Below, one piece after another: positions 1 through 8,161 of a stretch of DNA of 64,000 bases (positions within the stretch are counted from its first letter, which is position 1; each line of letters opens with the position of its first letter). The position numbers were made by a program, and so were the translations under genes. Where the stretch lies: the NCBI RefSeq assembly GCF_000758525.1, contig NZ_CP009241.1, positions 6,200,001 to 6,264,000 of the forward strand, given 5' to 3'. The DNA is from Paenibacillus sp. FSL H7-0357 (GTDB lineage Bacteria; Bacillota; Bacilli; Paenibacillales; Paenibacillaceae). The notes under the pieces were generated by a model, which did not search any database, was not told the origin of the DNA, and was given only the letters and a program-made list of their open reading frames with translations.

Positions 1-915
1 ACGCAAATCCATGGCCAGCCGACTTTCTTCACGCTCGGTCAACCGGTCAACACGGCGCTCCATTTCACGGTCATTCATCAGATACGCCATTTGGCGCAGG
101 GAATACGTCGTTTCCTTGGCCCCGTAGAAAGAGCCCTCAAAATAAGGGATGCCATATCTCGACTCCATCTCTTTGGCAAGACCGAGCAGCGCGCGGCTGC
201 AGACCACCATATTCACCTTGGCACGGTGCGCCCAGGTAATCTCCTTATATCTGGCATCTCCTGTAATACGCGAGGTTACGGCGATTCCGGCACTGTTCAT
301 CAGCTTCTCGATATCCCACATTTCACCGGCAATATTATATTCACCGATCAAATTGACGCCGAGCGGAGTTCCCGGCTCCGGTTCACCTGTCCCGATCACA
401 TACTGCAGCAGAGCATCACCCGCCAGCCGGTTGCCCAGATTCTTGCTGCCGACAAAGCCCGGGCTGTTCACGGGAATAACAGGGATATGCAGACGTTCCC
501 CTGCCTCCTTGCACACAGCATCCATATCTTCGCCAATCAGAGCCGTCACACAGGTTGAATATACAAATATTGCCGGAGGCGCAAAGCGCCCGGCAATATA
601 GTCGATACTTTCCTTCAGTTTCTTTTCCCCGCCAAAAATAATATCGGAATCGTTAAGATCCGTAGCAAAGCCATACTGGGACAGAGAAGGCCCGCTGGAC
701 AACGCCCCTCTGCTCTCCCAGCTGTTCCCGGCACAGGCAATCGGACCATGGACAAGATGCGCGGCATCCATAATCGGCAGCAATGTGATTTGGGCTCCGT
801 CGAAGGAGCAGCCTCCGGCCGCTTCACCCGGTTTGGGCCGCGGACAAGGCTTGGATTTGGGGGAGAGGCTCCCGCAAGCCTCGGAATCAAATTCGTCTTT
901 TCGCACAGGGTCCAT
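1..915 (-). CDS. nifE: Nitrogenase FeMo-cofactor scaffold protein NifE, 5' part (runs off left edge)
   Basis: NifE pairs with NifN to form the scaffold on which the NifB product matures into FeMo-cofactor before insertion into NifDK. The 305 visible codons show the NifD/NifE family pattern: PGEAAGGCSFDGAQ near residue 35, HGPIACAGNSWESRG, DIIFGGEKKL, STCVTALIGED and GEYNIAGEMWD. The ATG at 915 is the first start after an in-frame TAA and has a GAAGGAG site 11 nt upstream. It lies 143 nt after nifK in the same direction, matching the BHDKEN order of Paenibacillus. The C-terminal third, and presumably nifN, lie beyond base 1. The call rests on motif pattern and gene order; NifD itself is already accounted for. 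Confidence 0.95.
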   Translation of the reverse strand, partial: MDPVRKDEFDSEACGSLSPKSKPCPRPKPGEAAGGCSFDGAQITLLPIMDAAHLVHGPIACAGNSWESRGALSSGPSLSQYGFATDLNDSDIIFGGEKKLKESIDYIAGRFAPPAIFVYSTCVTALIGEDMDAVCKEAGERLHIPVIPVNSPGFVGSKNLGNRLAGDALLQYVIGTGEPEPGTPLGVNLIGEYNIAGEMWDIEKLMNSAGIAVTSRITGDARYKEITWAHRAKVNMVVCSRALLGLAKEMESRYGIPYFEGSFYGAKETTYSLRQMAYLMNDREMERRVDRLTEREESRLAMDLR

Positions 916-1058
916 CGGCTCTTCATCTCCTTCGTTAAAGGTGGATGCTTACTACAGGCAATCCTGCATCTATGAAACAGGAGAGCGAATATCCGGGGAA
1001 AACGAGAACGCCGGGAACTTAACTATTTTATAATTCATAGAAATTCATGTGTTTTCTC

Positions 1059-2618
1059 TTACCGTACCAGATCAAAGTTGAACCCGGAATGGTTGCGGTC
1101 AAGCTCATCCAGAACAGTATTAACGATCAGACTGAGCAAATTCAGTGCACCTTGGTATCCAAGAACCGGATAACGGTGCATGTGATGACGGTCAAAGATC
1201 GGGAACCCCACCCGGATCAGCGGCACATTCGCATCCTTGGCTGCGAACTTCAGATGCGAGCTGCCGATCGCCAGATCCACCGGATCGTTCAGCAGCAGTG
1301 AACGCATATGCCACAGGTCTTTGCCGATATAAACGGCGGCTTCCGAGCCGTACGGACTGGAGGCCAGCAGCGCCTCGGCTTCCTCCTTGAATTTCACATC
1401 ATTGAAGTCCACATCCCCATTCGAGCAGACGATATGCACAGGCTCCATACCGGTTTCCAGACAGAACCCGATGAGTCCGATGAGCAGGTCGGGATCACCG
1501 ACCAGTGCCACCCGCTTGCCGTGAATGTAAGGGTGGCTGTCCATAAGGGCATCTACTACCCGGCCGCGTTCTTCAGTAAGCGATGCAGGAACTGGAAGAC
1601 CCGTCAGCTCACTGATGGTATCCAGCAGCTTGTCGGTTCCTGTAATGCCGAGCGGTGTGGACATCGCAGCGATCAGCTGCTTCCAGGTTCCGCCGATATA
1701 ATCCTGTGTCTTTTTGAGCGTGTATTTCTGCAGCGACAGCGTAGCGAGCGCGTTAGCGGCCAGAGGCACATCATCAAGCTTCGTTCCACCGTAATAATAT
1801 TCGTATTCTCCCGTAGCCGGAGAGTCATAGTTGCCGCTGTGATCGCCAAGGAAAGTATATTTGGTATCAAAGGCATTCAGAATTTTACGGATTTCCGCAA
1901 AGTTTCCGGTGTATGGCTCAAAGCCAAGCATAACATTCAGCTTCTCCCCCGTTTCTTCGCCGCTTCCCGGAGCAGCCTGAATGCCTGAACGGTCATACAG
2001 ATAGCTGAGGATTCCTTTCAGCATCGAATCATACCCGGTGATGTGTGATCCGACAAAGCTTGGCGTGTTGCAGAAAGCAACCGGGAAGTCTTCTGAAATC
2101 ACACCCTTTTGACGGGCGTTGCCGATGAAGGAGGACAGGTCGTCGCCGATAACCTCGGCCATACAGGTCGTACAAAGCGCAACCATCTCCGGTTTGTAGA
2201 GGGCAATACTGTTCTCCAGCCCGTCAATCAGATTGCTCATGCCGCCAAATACAGCCGCGTCCTCGGTCATGGAAGAAGAAACAGCAGGGGTAGGCTCTTT
2301 GAAATGACGGCTTAGATGGCTGCGGAAATAAGAATTGCAACCCTGCGAACCGTGCACGAAGGGCAAGGTCTTCTCGAAACCGAGCGCGGCCATGATCGAG
2401 CCAAGCGGCTGGCAGGCTTTATGCGGATTGATGACAACCGCTTTACGGTTAAAGTTCTTCTCCAAATACTCCGCAGATTGAGAGTAAGCGAGTGCTTCAG
2501 CCGTTTCCTGCTCGCTGCAGGGCGCTTCGAACTGCCTTTTATTCTCCCGCTGCTGCACGAAGCGGTCTTCCGAGAACAACGAGTTATAATCCGGAATCTC
2601 CAGTCTGTCTTTGCTCAT
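1059..2618 (-). CDS. nifK: Nitrogenase molybdenum-iron protein beta chain NifK
   Basis: Beta subunit of the Mo-nitrogenase component I tetramer, which reduces N2 to ammonia in the cytoplasm. At 519 aa it has the usual NifK length. The three P-cluster cysteines are visible at residues 69 (HKACQPLG), 94 (SQGCNSYFR) and 152 ([11 protein letters not shown]), matching the spacing of the Azotobacter beta chain (70, 95, 153). The start codon overlaps the nifD stop by 4 nt (ATGA), so the two subunits are translationally coupled at 1:1. It is followed by 143 nt and then nifE. The gene shows no damage. Confidence 0.98.
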   Translation of the reverse strand: MSKDRLEIPDYNSLFSEDRFVQQRENKRQFEAPCSEQETAEALAYSQSAEYLEKNFNRKAVVINPHKACQPLGSIMAALGFEKTLPFVHGSQGCNSYFRSHLSRHFKEPTPAVSSSMTEDAAVFGGMSNLIDGLENSIALYKPEMVALCTTCMAEVIGDDLSSFIGNARQKGVISEDFPVAFCNTPSFVGSHITGYDSMLKGILSYLYDRSGIQAAPGSGEETGEKLNVMLGFEPYTGNFAEIRKILNAFDTKYTFLGDHSGNYDSPATGEYEYYYGGTKLDDVPLAANALATLSLQKYTLKKTQDYIGGTWKQLIAAMSTPLGITGTDKLLDTISELTGLPVPASLTEERGRVVDALMDSHPYIHGKRVALVGDPDLLIGLIGFCLETGMEPVHIVCSNGDVDFNDVKFKEEAEALLASSPYGSEAAVYIGKDLWHMRSLLLNDPVDLAIGSSHLKFAAKDANVPLIRVGFPIFDRHHMHRYPVLGYQGALNLLSLIVNTVLDELDRNHSGFNFDLVR

Positions 2619-4072
2619 ATGCTCGCCCCCTCTGCCTGGACTTTTTCCTTCTTGCTAATCAGATTCCACACCGGGCTGTTCACGGTCATATCCATGTCTT
2701 TGGCAAAAATCTTGAAGCCGTCGAAGCCATGATACGGACCGCTGTAATCCCAGGAGTGCATTTGGCGGAACGGAACCCCCATCTTGTGGTATACATATTT
2801 CTCCTTAACCCCCGAGCCCACAAGGTCAACATTCATTTTCTGTGCGAGCTCTTCCAGTTCATACGCCGTTGGATCATCCATGATGATCGTGCCTTCCTTC
2901 ATCATCGGAAAGGTCTTCTCGTAATCATCTTTATGGGCAAATTCATAGCCGGAAGCCACGATGTCCATGCCGAGATCCTCATAAGCGCCGATCGTATGGC
3001 GGGACCGCAAACCGCCGATCATCAGGAGCACTTTTTTATTTTCCAGCCGCGGTCTGAATTTATGAATAATGGCATCCATTTCCGGTTTATGCTTTGCGAT
3101 CATCTTCTCGCAATTCTCCTGGATCGTCTCGTCAAACAAAGCGGCGATGGCGCGCAGGCTCTCATACGTTTTGGAAGGGCCAAAGAAGTTGTATTCCATC
3201 CAAGGAATACCGTAGGCCTTCTCCATATGCTCAACCATGTAGTTCATGGAGCGGTGGCAGTGAATCAGGTTCAGCTTCGCCTTATGGGCAATTTCCAGCT
3301 CATTCAAGGTACCGTCGCCGGACCACTGGGCAATGACGCGAAGACCCATTTCTTCCAGCAGGATACGGGAAGCCCAGGCATCACCGCCGATATTATAATC
3401 GCCGATAATATTGACATCATAAGGGCCGGTTTCAGCCAGTTCAGCTTTGCCGAGCACGAAGTCACGGATTGCATCGTTGGCAATATGATGGCCCAGGGAC
3501 TGGCTCACACCCCGGAACCCTTCGCAGCGCACCGGAACGATCGGCATCTCCAGCTCTTTGGCCATTTTTTTGGATACTGCTTCAATATCATCGCCGATCA
3601 GACCGACCGGACACTCAGATTGAACAGAAATCCCTTTGGCGAGCGGGAACATCTCGGTAATCTCACGCATAATCACTTCAAGCTTCTTATCTCCGCCGAA
3701 GACGATGTCTGTCTCCTGGAAATCGCTTGTAATCTGCATGGCGGTAAAATTGTCGATCCCAAGCGTCCCGTTGGCATAGTTGCGGCGGGTCCCCCAGCTG
3801 TATTGGCCGCATCCGATAGGGCCATGGCTGATATGAACCATATCCTTGATCGGTCCCCATACCACACCTTTAGACCCTGCATAGGAGCATCCGCGCGGCG
3901 TCATGACGCCGGGACGGGATTTAATATTGGACTTCAGCGCACATGTGCCGCAGGTTTTTGCTTCTTCCGTATTGATCTGAAAATGCTTTTCACGGTCTTT
4001 CTTCGCTTTTTTGGGGTAGGCTTCCAGCACTTCTTCAACCAGTTTTTTATTCGCCTCGATATCCAGTCCCAT
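2615..4072 (-). CDS. nifD: Nitrogenase molybdenum-iron protein alpha chain NifD
   Basis: Alpha subunit carrying the FeMo-cofactor active site. The 485-aa protein has P-cluster cysteines at 62 ([10 protein letters not shown]), 88 ([12 protein letters not shown]) and 154 ([11 protein letters not shown]), and both cofactor ligands: Cys272 in [11 protein letters not shown] and His439 in [13 protein letters not shown]. The context [17 protein letters not shown] and the HHIAND motif are those of Mo-type rather than V- or Fe-only enzymes. An AGGAGGG-like site precedes the ATG. It is preceded by a 136-nt spacer with a hairpin after nifH and overlaps nifK by 4 nt. Confidence 0.98.
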   Translation of the reverse strand: MGLDIEANKKLVEEVLEAYPKKAKKDREKHFQINTEEAKTCGTCALKSNIKSRPGVMTPRGCSYAGSKGVVWGPIKDMVHISHGPIGCGQYSWGTRRNYANGTLGIDNFTAMQITSDFQETDIVFGGDKKLEVIMREITEMFPLAKGISVQSECPVGLIGDDIEAVSKKMAKELEMPIVPVRCEGFRGVSQSLGHHIANDAIRDFVLGKAELAETGPYDVNIIGDYNIGGDAWASRILLEEMGLRVIAQWSGDGTLNELEIAHKAKLNLIHCHRSMNYMVEHMEKAYGIPWMEYNFFGPSKTYESLRAIAALFDETIQENCEKMIAKHKPEMDAIIHKFRPRLENKKVLLMIGGLRSRHTIGAYEDLGMDIVASGYEFAHKDDYEKTFPMMKEGTIIMDDPTAYELEELAQKMNVDLVGSGVKEKYVYHKMGVPFRQMHSWDYSGPYHGFDGFKIFAKDMDMTVNSPVWNLISKKEKVQAEGASI

Positions 4073-4144
4073 TTGCTGACCCTCCTTTTCGTGGTGCAGG
4101 AAGCCTAAGCCGCCTGCGTGGCTTCTCGTGCCACAATGAGCGAT

Positions 4145-4183
4145 TCCGGTGAATCAGCCGTCTCTCCACTCCCGTTCACCGGA
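4145..4183 (-). other. Intercistronic hairpin between nifH and nifD
   Basis: A 9-bp perfect inverted repeat (TCCGGTGAA, bases 4145-4153, with TTCACCGGA, 4175-4183) with a 21-nt loop sits in the 136-nt nifH-nifD spacer. It has no U-run, so it is unlikely to be a strong terminator. A second weaker 6-bp repeat (GAAGCC/GGCTTC, 4100-4125) follows closer to nifD. Such spacer structures in nif operons are commonly thought to protect the upstream nifH transcript and so raise Fe-protein over MoFe-protein; that role is inferred here. Confidence 0.6.
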
Positions 4184-4208
4184 TTTCGCGTAAACTCCCG
4201 CCTGCCGC

Positions 4209-5078
<870 letters not shown>

Positions 5079-5081
5079 TCA

Positions 5082-6449
5082 TCATCCCTTCGAAATGTTT
5101 ATATTTTCAAAATAAGAGCTGTACTTGACGCTTTCGAGAATAGCTTCCTGTATTCCACCTTTGCGGACGAGAGGCAATACTCCGGCTTTGTTCAGGCTGA
5201 CCCGGGGGCCTTCGCCGATACCGGAGCAGAGAAGAATGCGGCAGTCACTAAGAATGGAGATGATTTCCTGCAGCGTGGCGGCTTTATCGCCGTTGCAATC
5301 TGCTTTGCCGTGGCAGTACGCCTGGATCTTACGGACACCGAGCAGTTGTACCTCCGCTCCGTCGGTATCGTACACCAGGAATTCGGTCGCGTGCCCAAAA
5401 TGCTGATTGACCTTGTCTCCGCCTCTAGTAGCTACGGCGACTCTAATCTTGGGAGCATTCTCCTGCATGTGTCTTTCTCGCCTCACTTTGACGCGCTCGC
5501 GGATTTTGGCATCCAGATCATGTTGGAACTGCGCCCTGGCTGCTTCATTGATTGCCGGATCGTCCTCCATCGCCTCCAGCGGGAAATCCTGGTTGCGGTC
5601 CTGGCCCAGCAGTCCAATGGCATCGGCCCGGCATTGCCGGCAGTGGCGCATAACCTTCATGCCGTCACGTCCAAGCAGCTCCTGCAGATTGTGCAATTCC
5701 TTGGGACGGGGTGCTTTGCGTCCGTCCGCTTCATACTGGCTGCCCGGCGCGATAATCAGCGGAGTTACATTATGCAGTGTGGCCCCGAGCTCTTTTACTC
5801 TTTTGGACACTGCAGGCAGATGATGATCATTGACCCCCGGAATCATAATGGAGTTGACCTTAACCAGAATTCCGAGCTTCGCCAGCATTTCAAGACCTTG
5901 AAGCTGGCGGCTGATCAGCAGCTCCGCCGCTTCTCTCCCTTCGTACCGCACTCCCTCATCGAATACCCAAGGATAGATTTCGCGGCCGATATCCGGATCA
6001 ATGGCGTTGATGGTGATCGTGACATGGCGGATACCCAGCTCGATAATCTCATCCACATGCCGGTAAAGTGTAAGTCCGTTCGTGCTAAGACATAAGGACA
6101 CATCCGGCACATGTCTTTTGACCCGGGCAAACGTATCGAAGGTCTGCTCCGGATTCGCCAGCGGATCTCCAGGTCCGGCTACACCAACCACCGAGAGCTG
6201 CATAAGCTGCGCTGCAACCCCTTTTACCTTGCGTTCCGCCTGCTCCGGCGTCAGCACCTCACTGACCACGCCCGGCCTGCTCTCATTCACACAGTCGAAC
6301 TTACGGTTGCAGTAATTGCACTGGATGTTGCAGGCGGGAGCAACCGGGATGTGCATTCTGGCATAAAACCGGTGGGCTTCCTCGCTGTAGCAAGGGTGGC
6401 GGCTAATCTCCTCCTCTGCTTCATTTGGTATACACGACGACGGCTGCAT
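5082..6449 (-). CDS. nifB: FeMo-cofactor biosynthesis radical SAM protein NifB
   Basis: Makes NifB-co, the 8Fe-9S-C precursor of FeMo-cofactor, by S-adenosylmethionine radical chemistry. The 455-aa protein has the radical SAM motif CNIQCNYCNRKFDC near residues 40-53 and GPGDPLANPEQTF, plus a C-terminal NifX-like domain (VAVATRGGDKVNQHFGHA) that may bind cofactor. I place the start at ATG 6449, with AGGAGGTG 8 nt upstream. The frame stays open another 11 codons to 6482, but that stretch is the conserved leader element with its own repeat at 41.5 kb. First gene of the operon, as in Paenibacillus nifBHDKENX clusters. Confidence 0.96.
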   Translation of the reverse strand: MQPSSCIPNEAEEEISRHPCYSEEAHRFYARMHIPVAPACNIQCNYCNRKFDCVNESRPGVVSEVLTPEQAERKVKGVAAQLMQLSVVGVAGPGDPLANPEQTFDTFARVKRHVPDVSLCLSTNGLTLYRHVDEIIELGIRHVTITINAIDPDIGREIYPWVFDEGVRYEGREAAELLISRQLQGLEMLAKLGILVKVNSIMIPGVNDHHLPAVSKRVKELGATLHNVTPLIIAPGSQYEADGRKAPRPKELHNLQELLGRDGMKVMRHCRQCRADAIGLLGQDRNQDFPLEAMEDDPAINEAARAQFQHDLDAKIRERVKVRRERHMQENAPKIRVAVATRGGDKVNQHFGHATEFLVYDTDGAEVQLLGVRKIQAYCHGKADCNGDKAATLQEIISILSDCRILLCSGIGEGPRVSLNKAGVLPLVRKGGIQEAILESVKYSSYFENINISKG

Positions 6450-6456
6450 TATTTCC

Positions 6457-6525
6457 CACCTCCTGAAAGTTTTACGGAGCATCTGCTACCTGAAACCTCT
6501 GCGCAGTAAAACTCGCTTCGGAAGC
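6457..6525 (-). promoter_or_regulatory. 69-nt conserved leader element, copy A (nifB leader)
   Basis: In the nifB 5' leader a 69-nt block closely matches a block at 41458-41526. In the minus direction it holds CGAAGCGAGTTTTAC, a variable 15-16 nt, GTAGC, then ATGCTCCGTAAAACTTT and AGGAGGTG. GTTTTAC (6506-6512) can pair with GTAAAAC at 6469-6475 next to the Shine-Dalgarno, or with an extra GTAAAAC at 6535-6541 upstream. The two hairpins exclude each other, as in an attenuator. It could equally be an interspersed repeat that happens to supply the ribosome binding site. Confidence 0.65.
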
Positions 6526-6601
6526 ATATGCTTTGTTTTACGGAGCTTAACATCCTGAATTCTTTACACTTAGAAGACTTTAAGCATGATTGGAATTAGT
6601 A

Positions 6602-6618
6602 TGTTATATTTCATAACT
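6602..6618 (-). promoter_or_regulatory. Candidate GlnR box II, downstream of nif -10
   Basis: The 17-mer AGTTATGAAATATAACA (minus strand) fits the GlnR/TnrA consensus TGTNA-N7-TNACA at all but the first base. It lies about 25-41 nt after the predicted transcription start. A downstream GlnR site that represses nif in excess nitrogen is established for Paenibacillus polymyxa; assignment here is by motif and position. Confidence 0.7.
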
Positions 6619-6649
6619 CCAAACTCACTCAACCGCTTTGATTAATCTC

Positions 6650-6678
6650 ATAATATTTTCAAACCTCCACACCGTCAA
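6650..6678 (-). promoter_or_regulatory. Sigma-A promoter of the nif operon
   Basis: On the minus strand, TTGACG (6673-6678), a 17-nt spacer and TATTAT (6650-6655) form a good sigma-A promoter, giving a start near 6643 and a leader of about 194 nt before nifB. No sigma-54 GG-N10-GC element was noticed, consistent with Paenibacillus nif operons, which are not NifA/RpoN driven. Confidence 0.8.
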
Positions 6679-6737
6679 TTATGTTTAAGCTAAAATAGCC
6701 TTATTTTTCCTTAAGTTTGCAGTTTCGTCATAACACA

Positions 6738-6754
6738 TGTAAACTTACATAACA
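6738..6754 (-). promoter_or_regulatory. Candidate GlnR box I, upstream activator site of nif
   Basis: TGTTATGTAAGTTTACA (minus strand) matches TGTNA-N7-TNACA at every fixed base. It is centred roughly 100 bp upstream of the predicted start and 136 bp (about 13 helical turns) from box II. In P. polymyxa the upstream GlnR site activates nif under nitrogen limitation; the same role is inferred here. Confidence 0.78.
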
Positions 6755-6818
6755 TTTATGTATCATGTTTCCGTTTCCATCACGGTCATTTTTCATTGAG
6801 AATTAATTTCAGGAAGCA

Positions 6819-6847
6819 TTGACATTAGTCTTCCGGTCATATATGAT
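6819..6847 (+). promoter_or_regulatory. Sigma-A promoter for the riboswitch-terC transcript
   Basis: TTGACA (6819-6824), a 17-nt spacer and TATGAT (6842-6847) lie about 40 nt before the Mn2+ riboswitch, in the correct orientation for terC. It is divergent from the nif promoter, with GlnR box I between the two. Confidence 0.8.
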
Positions 6848-6890
6848 ACTTTTAGATCAATCCTGCAACCAATAAAATTTAATATATCCC

Positions 6891-6988
6891 GTAAAGGGGA
6901 GTAGCTGTTAAATAAAGTCGTCAATACGAGAATATGAGGATATTCTCCGGCTTTATTGGCAATGAACTATTGTTAGCGAGACCTTTAC
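6891..6988 (+). promoter_or_regulatory. yybP-ykoY manganese riboswitch aptamer
   Basis: The sequence contains the signature blocks of the yybP-ykoY Mn2+ riboswitch: GGGGAGTAGC, GTCGTCAATACGAG, GGCAATGAAC and TTAGCGAGACCTT. The closing stem P1 pairs GTAAAGG (6891-6897) with CCTTTAC (6982-6988). The family senses Mn2+ and usually controls Mn exporters, matching the TerC gene downstream. The 3' strand of P1 is also the 5' arm of the terminator that follows, so Mn2+ binding should block termination (ON switch). Confidence 0.93.
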
Positions 6989-7041
6989 CAATCAGGTTAC
7001 CTTTATTCCAAAGGCTAATCTGTTTGGTAAAGGTCTTTTTT
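6979..7041 (+). terminator. Riboswitch-controlled intrinsic terminator
   Basis: A 13-bp perfect stem (AGACCTTTACCAA, 6979-6991, with TTGGTAAAGGTCT, 7024-7036) is followed by a T-run and contains a small inner CCTTT/AAAGG hairpin. It overlaps the aptamer P1 strand and is the expression platform of the Mn2+ riboswitch. Confidence 0.9.
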
Positions 7042-7115
7042 ATATAAATTTGGTTAGACTATTGGTATTGCAGGGTTATTTTTAATATGTTCATCCAAAT
7101 GAGGGGGAAACAGCA

Positions 7116-7943
7116 ATGGATTGGGGATTATTATTGGAGTATGGCTGGGTATTGCTCGTTCTTGTAGCACTGGAAGGACTACTCGCCGCAGACAACGCAC
7201 TTGTCCTGGCAATTATGGTAAAACACCTTCCCGATGAGGAACGTAAAAAAGCCCTCTTTTATGGATTGGCAGGGGCGTTTGTCTTCCGGTTTGGTTCACT
7301 TTTTGTCATCTCGTATCTCGTCGATATCTGGCAGGTACAAGCCATCGGCGCACTCTACTTATTGTTTATCGCGGGGAATCATATTTTCCGAAAAGTGCTG
7401 TTCAAGAAGCCGGTCACTGACGAAGCTGCTGAGAGCGGCTCATCGGCTGCTGTCGATAAGAAGAAAAGCGGCTTTTGGTTTACAGTATTAAAGGTTGAAG
7501 TTGCTGACATCGCTTTTGCCGTCGATTCCATCCTCGCAGCGGTTGCCCTTGCGGTAGCACTTCCACCGAGCGGACTGGGCCACATCGGCGGCCTTGACGG
7601 CGGACAGTTCCTCGTCATCTTCGCTGGCGGATTTATCGGACTGATCATTATGCGTTTCGCGGCATCCTACTTTGTTAAATTGCTGCATTCCCGTCCGGGC
7701 CTTGAAGTTGCTGCCTTCTTCATCGTCGGCTGGGTAGGGGTTAAGCTTGCAGTAATTACCCTGGCTCACCCGTCGCTGGGTGTTCTGTCCGAAGACTTCG
7801 CCCACAGCACCTGGTGGAAAGCGACCTTCTATGTAGTGCTGGTTCTCATTGCCGTTATAGGATGGTTCATGAGCAGCCACAAAGTGGAAGAGAACGTTGG
7901 AGAAAATCCGGTTAAAGAAGTGGATAAACAACTGGGTAAATAA
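7116..7943 (+). CDS. TerC-family membrane protein, probable manganese exporter (YkoY/MeeY-like)
   Basis: A 275-aa integral membrane protein with about seven hydrophobic segments and the two TerC metal-binding signatures: EGLLAADNALV near residue 21 and VADIAFAVDSI near residue 130, each with a membrane-embedded acidic residue. TerC proteins of Bacillus (YkoY, YceF) export Mn2+ to metallate secreted enzymes. The Mn2+ riboswitch directly upstream supports manganese rather than tellurite as the physiological substrate. The ATG has a GAGGGGG site, and a strong hairpin follows the stop, so the gene is monocistronic. Whether it matches YkoY, YceF or YjbE best cannot be settled by eye. Confidence 0.9.
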   Translation: MDWGLLLEYGWVLLVLVALEGLLAADNALVLAIMVKHLPDEERKKALFYGLAGAFVFRFGSLFVISYLVDIWQVQAIGALYLLFIAGNHIFRKVLFKKPVTDEAAESGSSAAVDKKKSGFWFTVLKVEVADIAFAVDSILAAVALAVALPPSGLGHIGGLDGGQFLVIFAGGFIGLIIMRFAASYFVKLLHSRPGLEVAAFFIVGWVGVKLAVITLAHPSLGVLSEDFAHSTWWKATFYVVLVLIAVIGWFMSSHKVEENVGENPVKEVDKQLGK

Positions 7944-7965
7944 GCTTTAAAATACAGCCACAAAC

Positions 7966-8016
7966 AATAACCCGAAAGATACACCTTCTGAACAGGTGTT
8001 CATCTTTCGGGTTATT
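7966..8016 (+). terminator. Hairpin terminator after terC
   Basis: A 15-bp perfect stem (AATAACCCGAAAGAT, 7966-7980, with its complement at 8002-8016) with inner ACACCT/AGGTGT pairing. The U-run is weak, but position and stem strength fit transcription termination. I see nothing else in the 145 nt before the next gene. Confidence 0.7.
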
Positions 8017-8161
8017 GTCATTTATCCACGTTTTTGCTATTAATCAATAAAACCGAGCTGGATGGAGATCTCGTGTAGAGAATACAACTATTCCACGGAT
8101 TCCAGCAAGATTCGGCATCAAAAATATGCGGAGAGTCATTGCCTGGCTGTCTTTTTAACAC

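Noticed and set aside
615..926. 103-codon minus-strand frame overlapping the start of nifE
   Set aside because: The nifE frame carries the conserved motifs; this is an alternative frame that happens to begin 11 nt upstream of the nifE start.
2492..4108. 538-codon plus-strand open frame antisense to nifD and nifK
   Set aside because: It mirrors two genes with intact catalytic motifs on the other strand, has no ribosome binding site and no recognisable domain.
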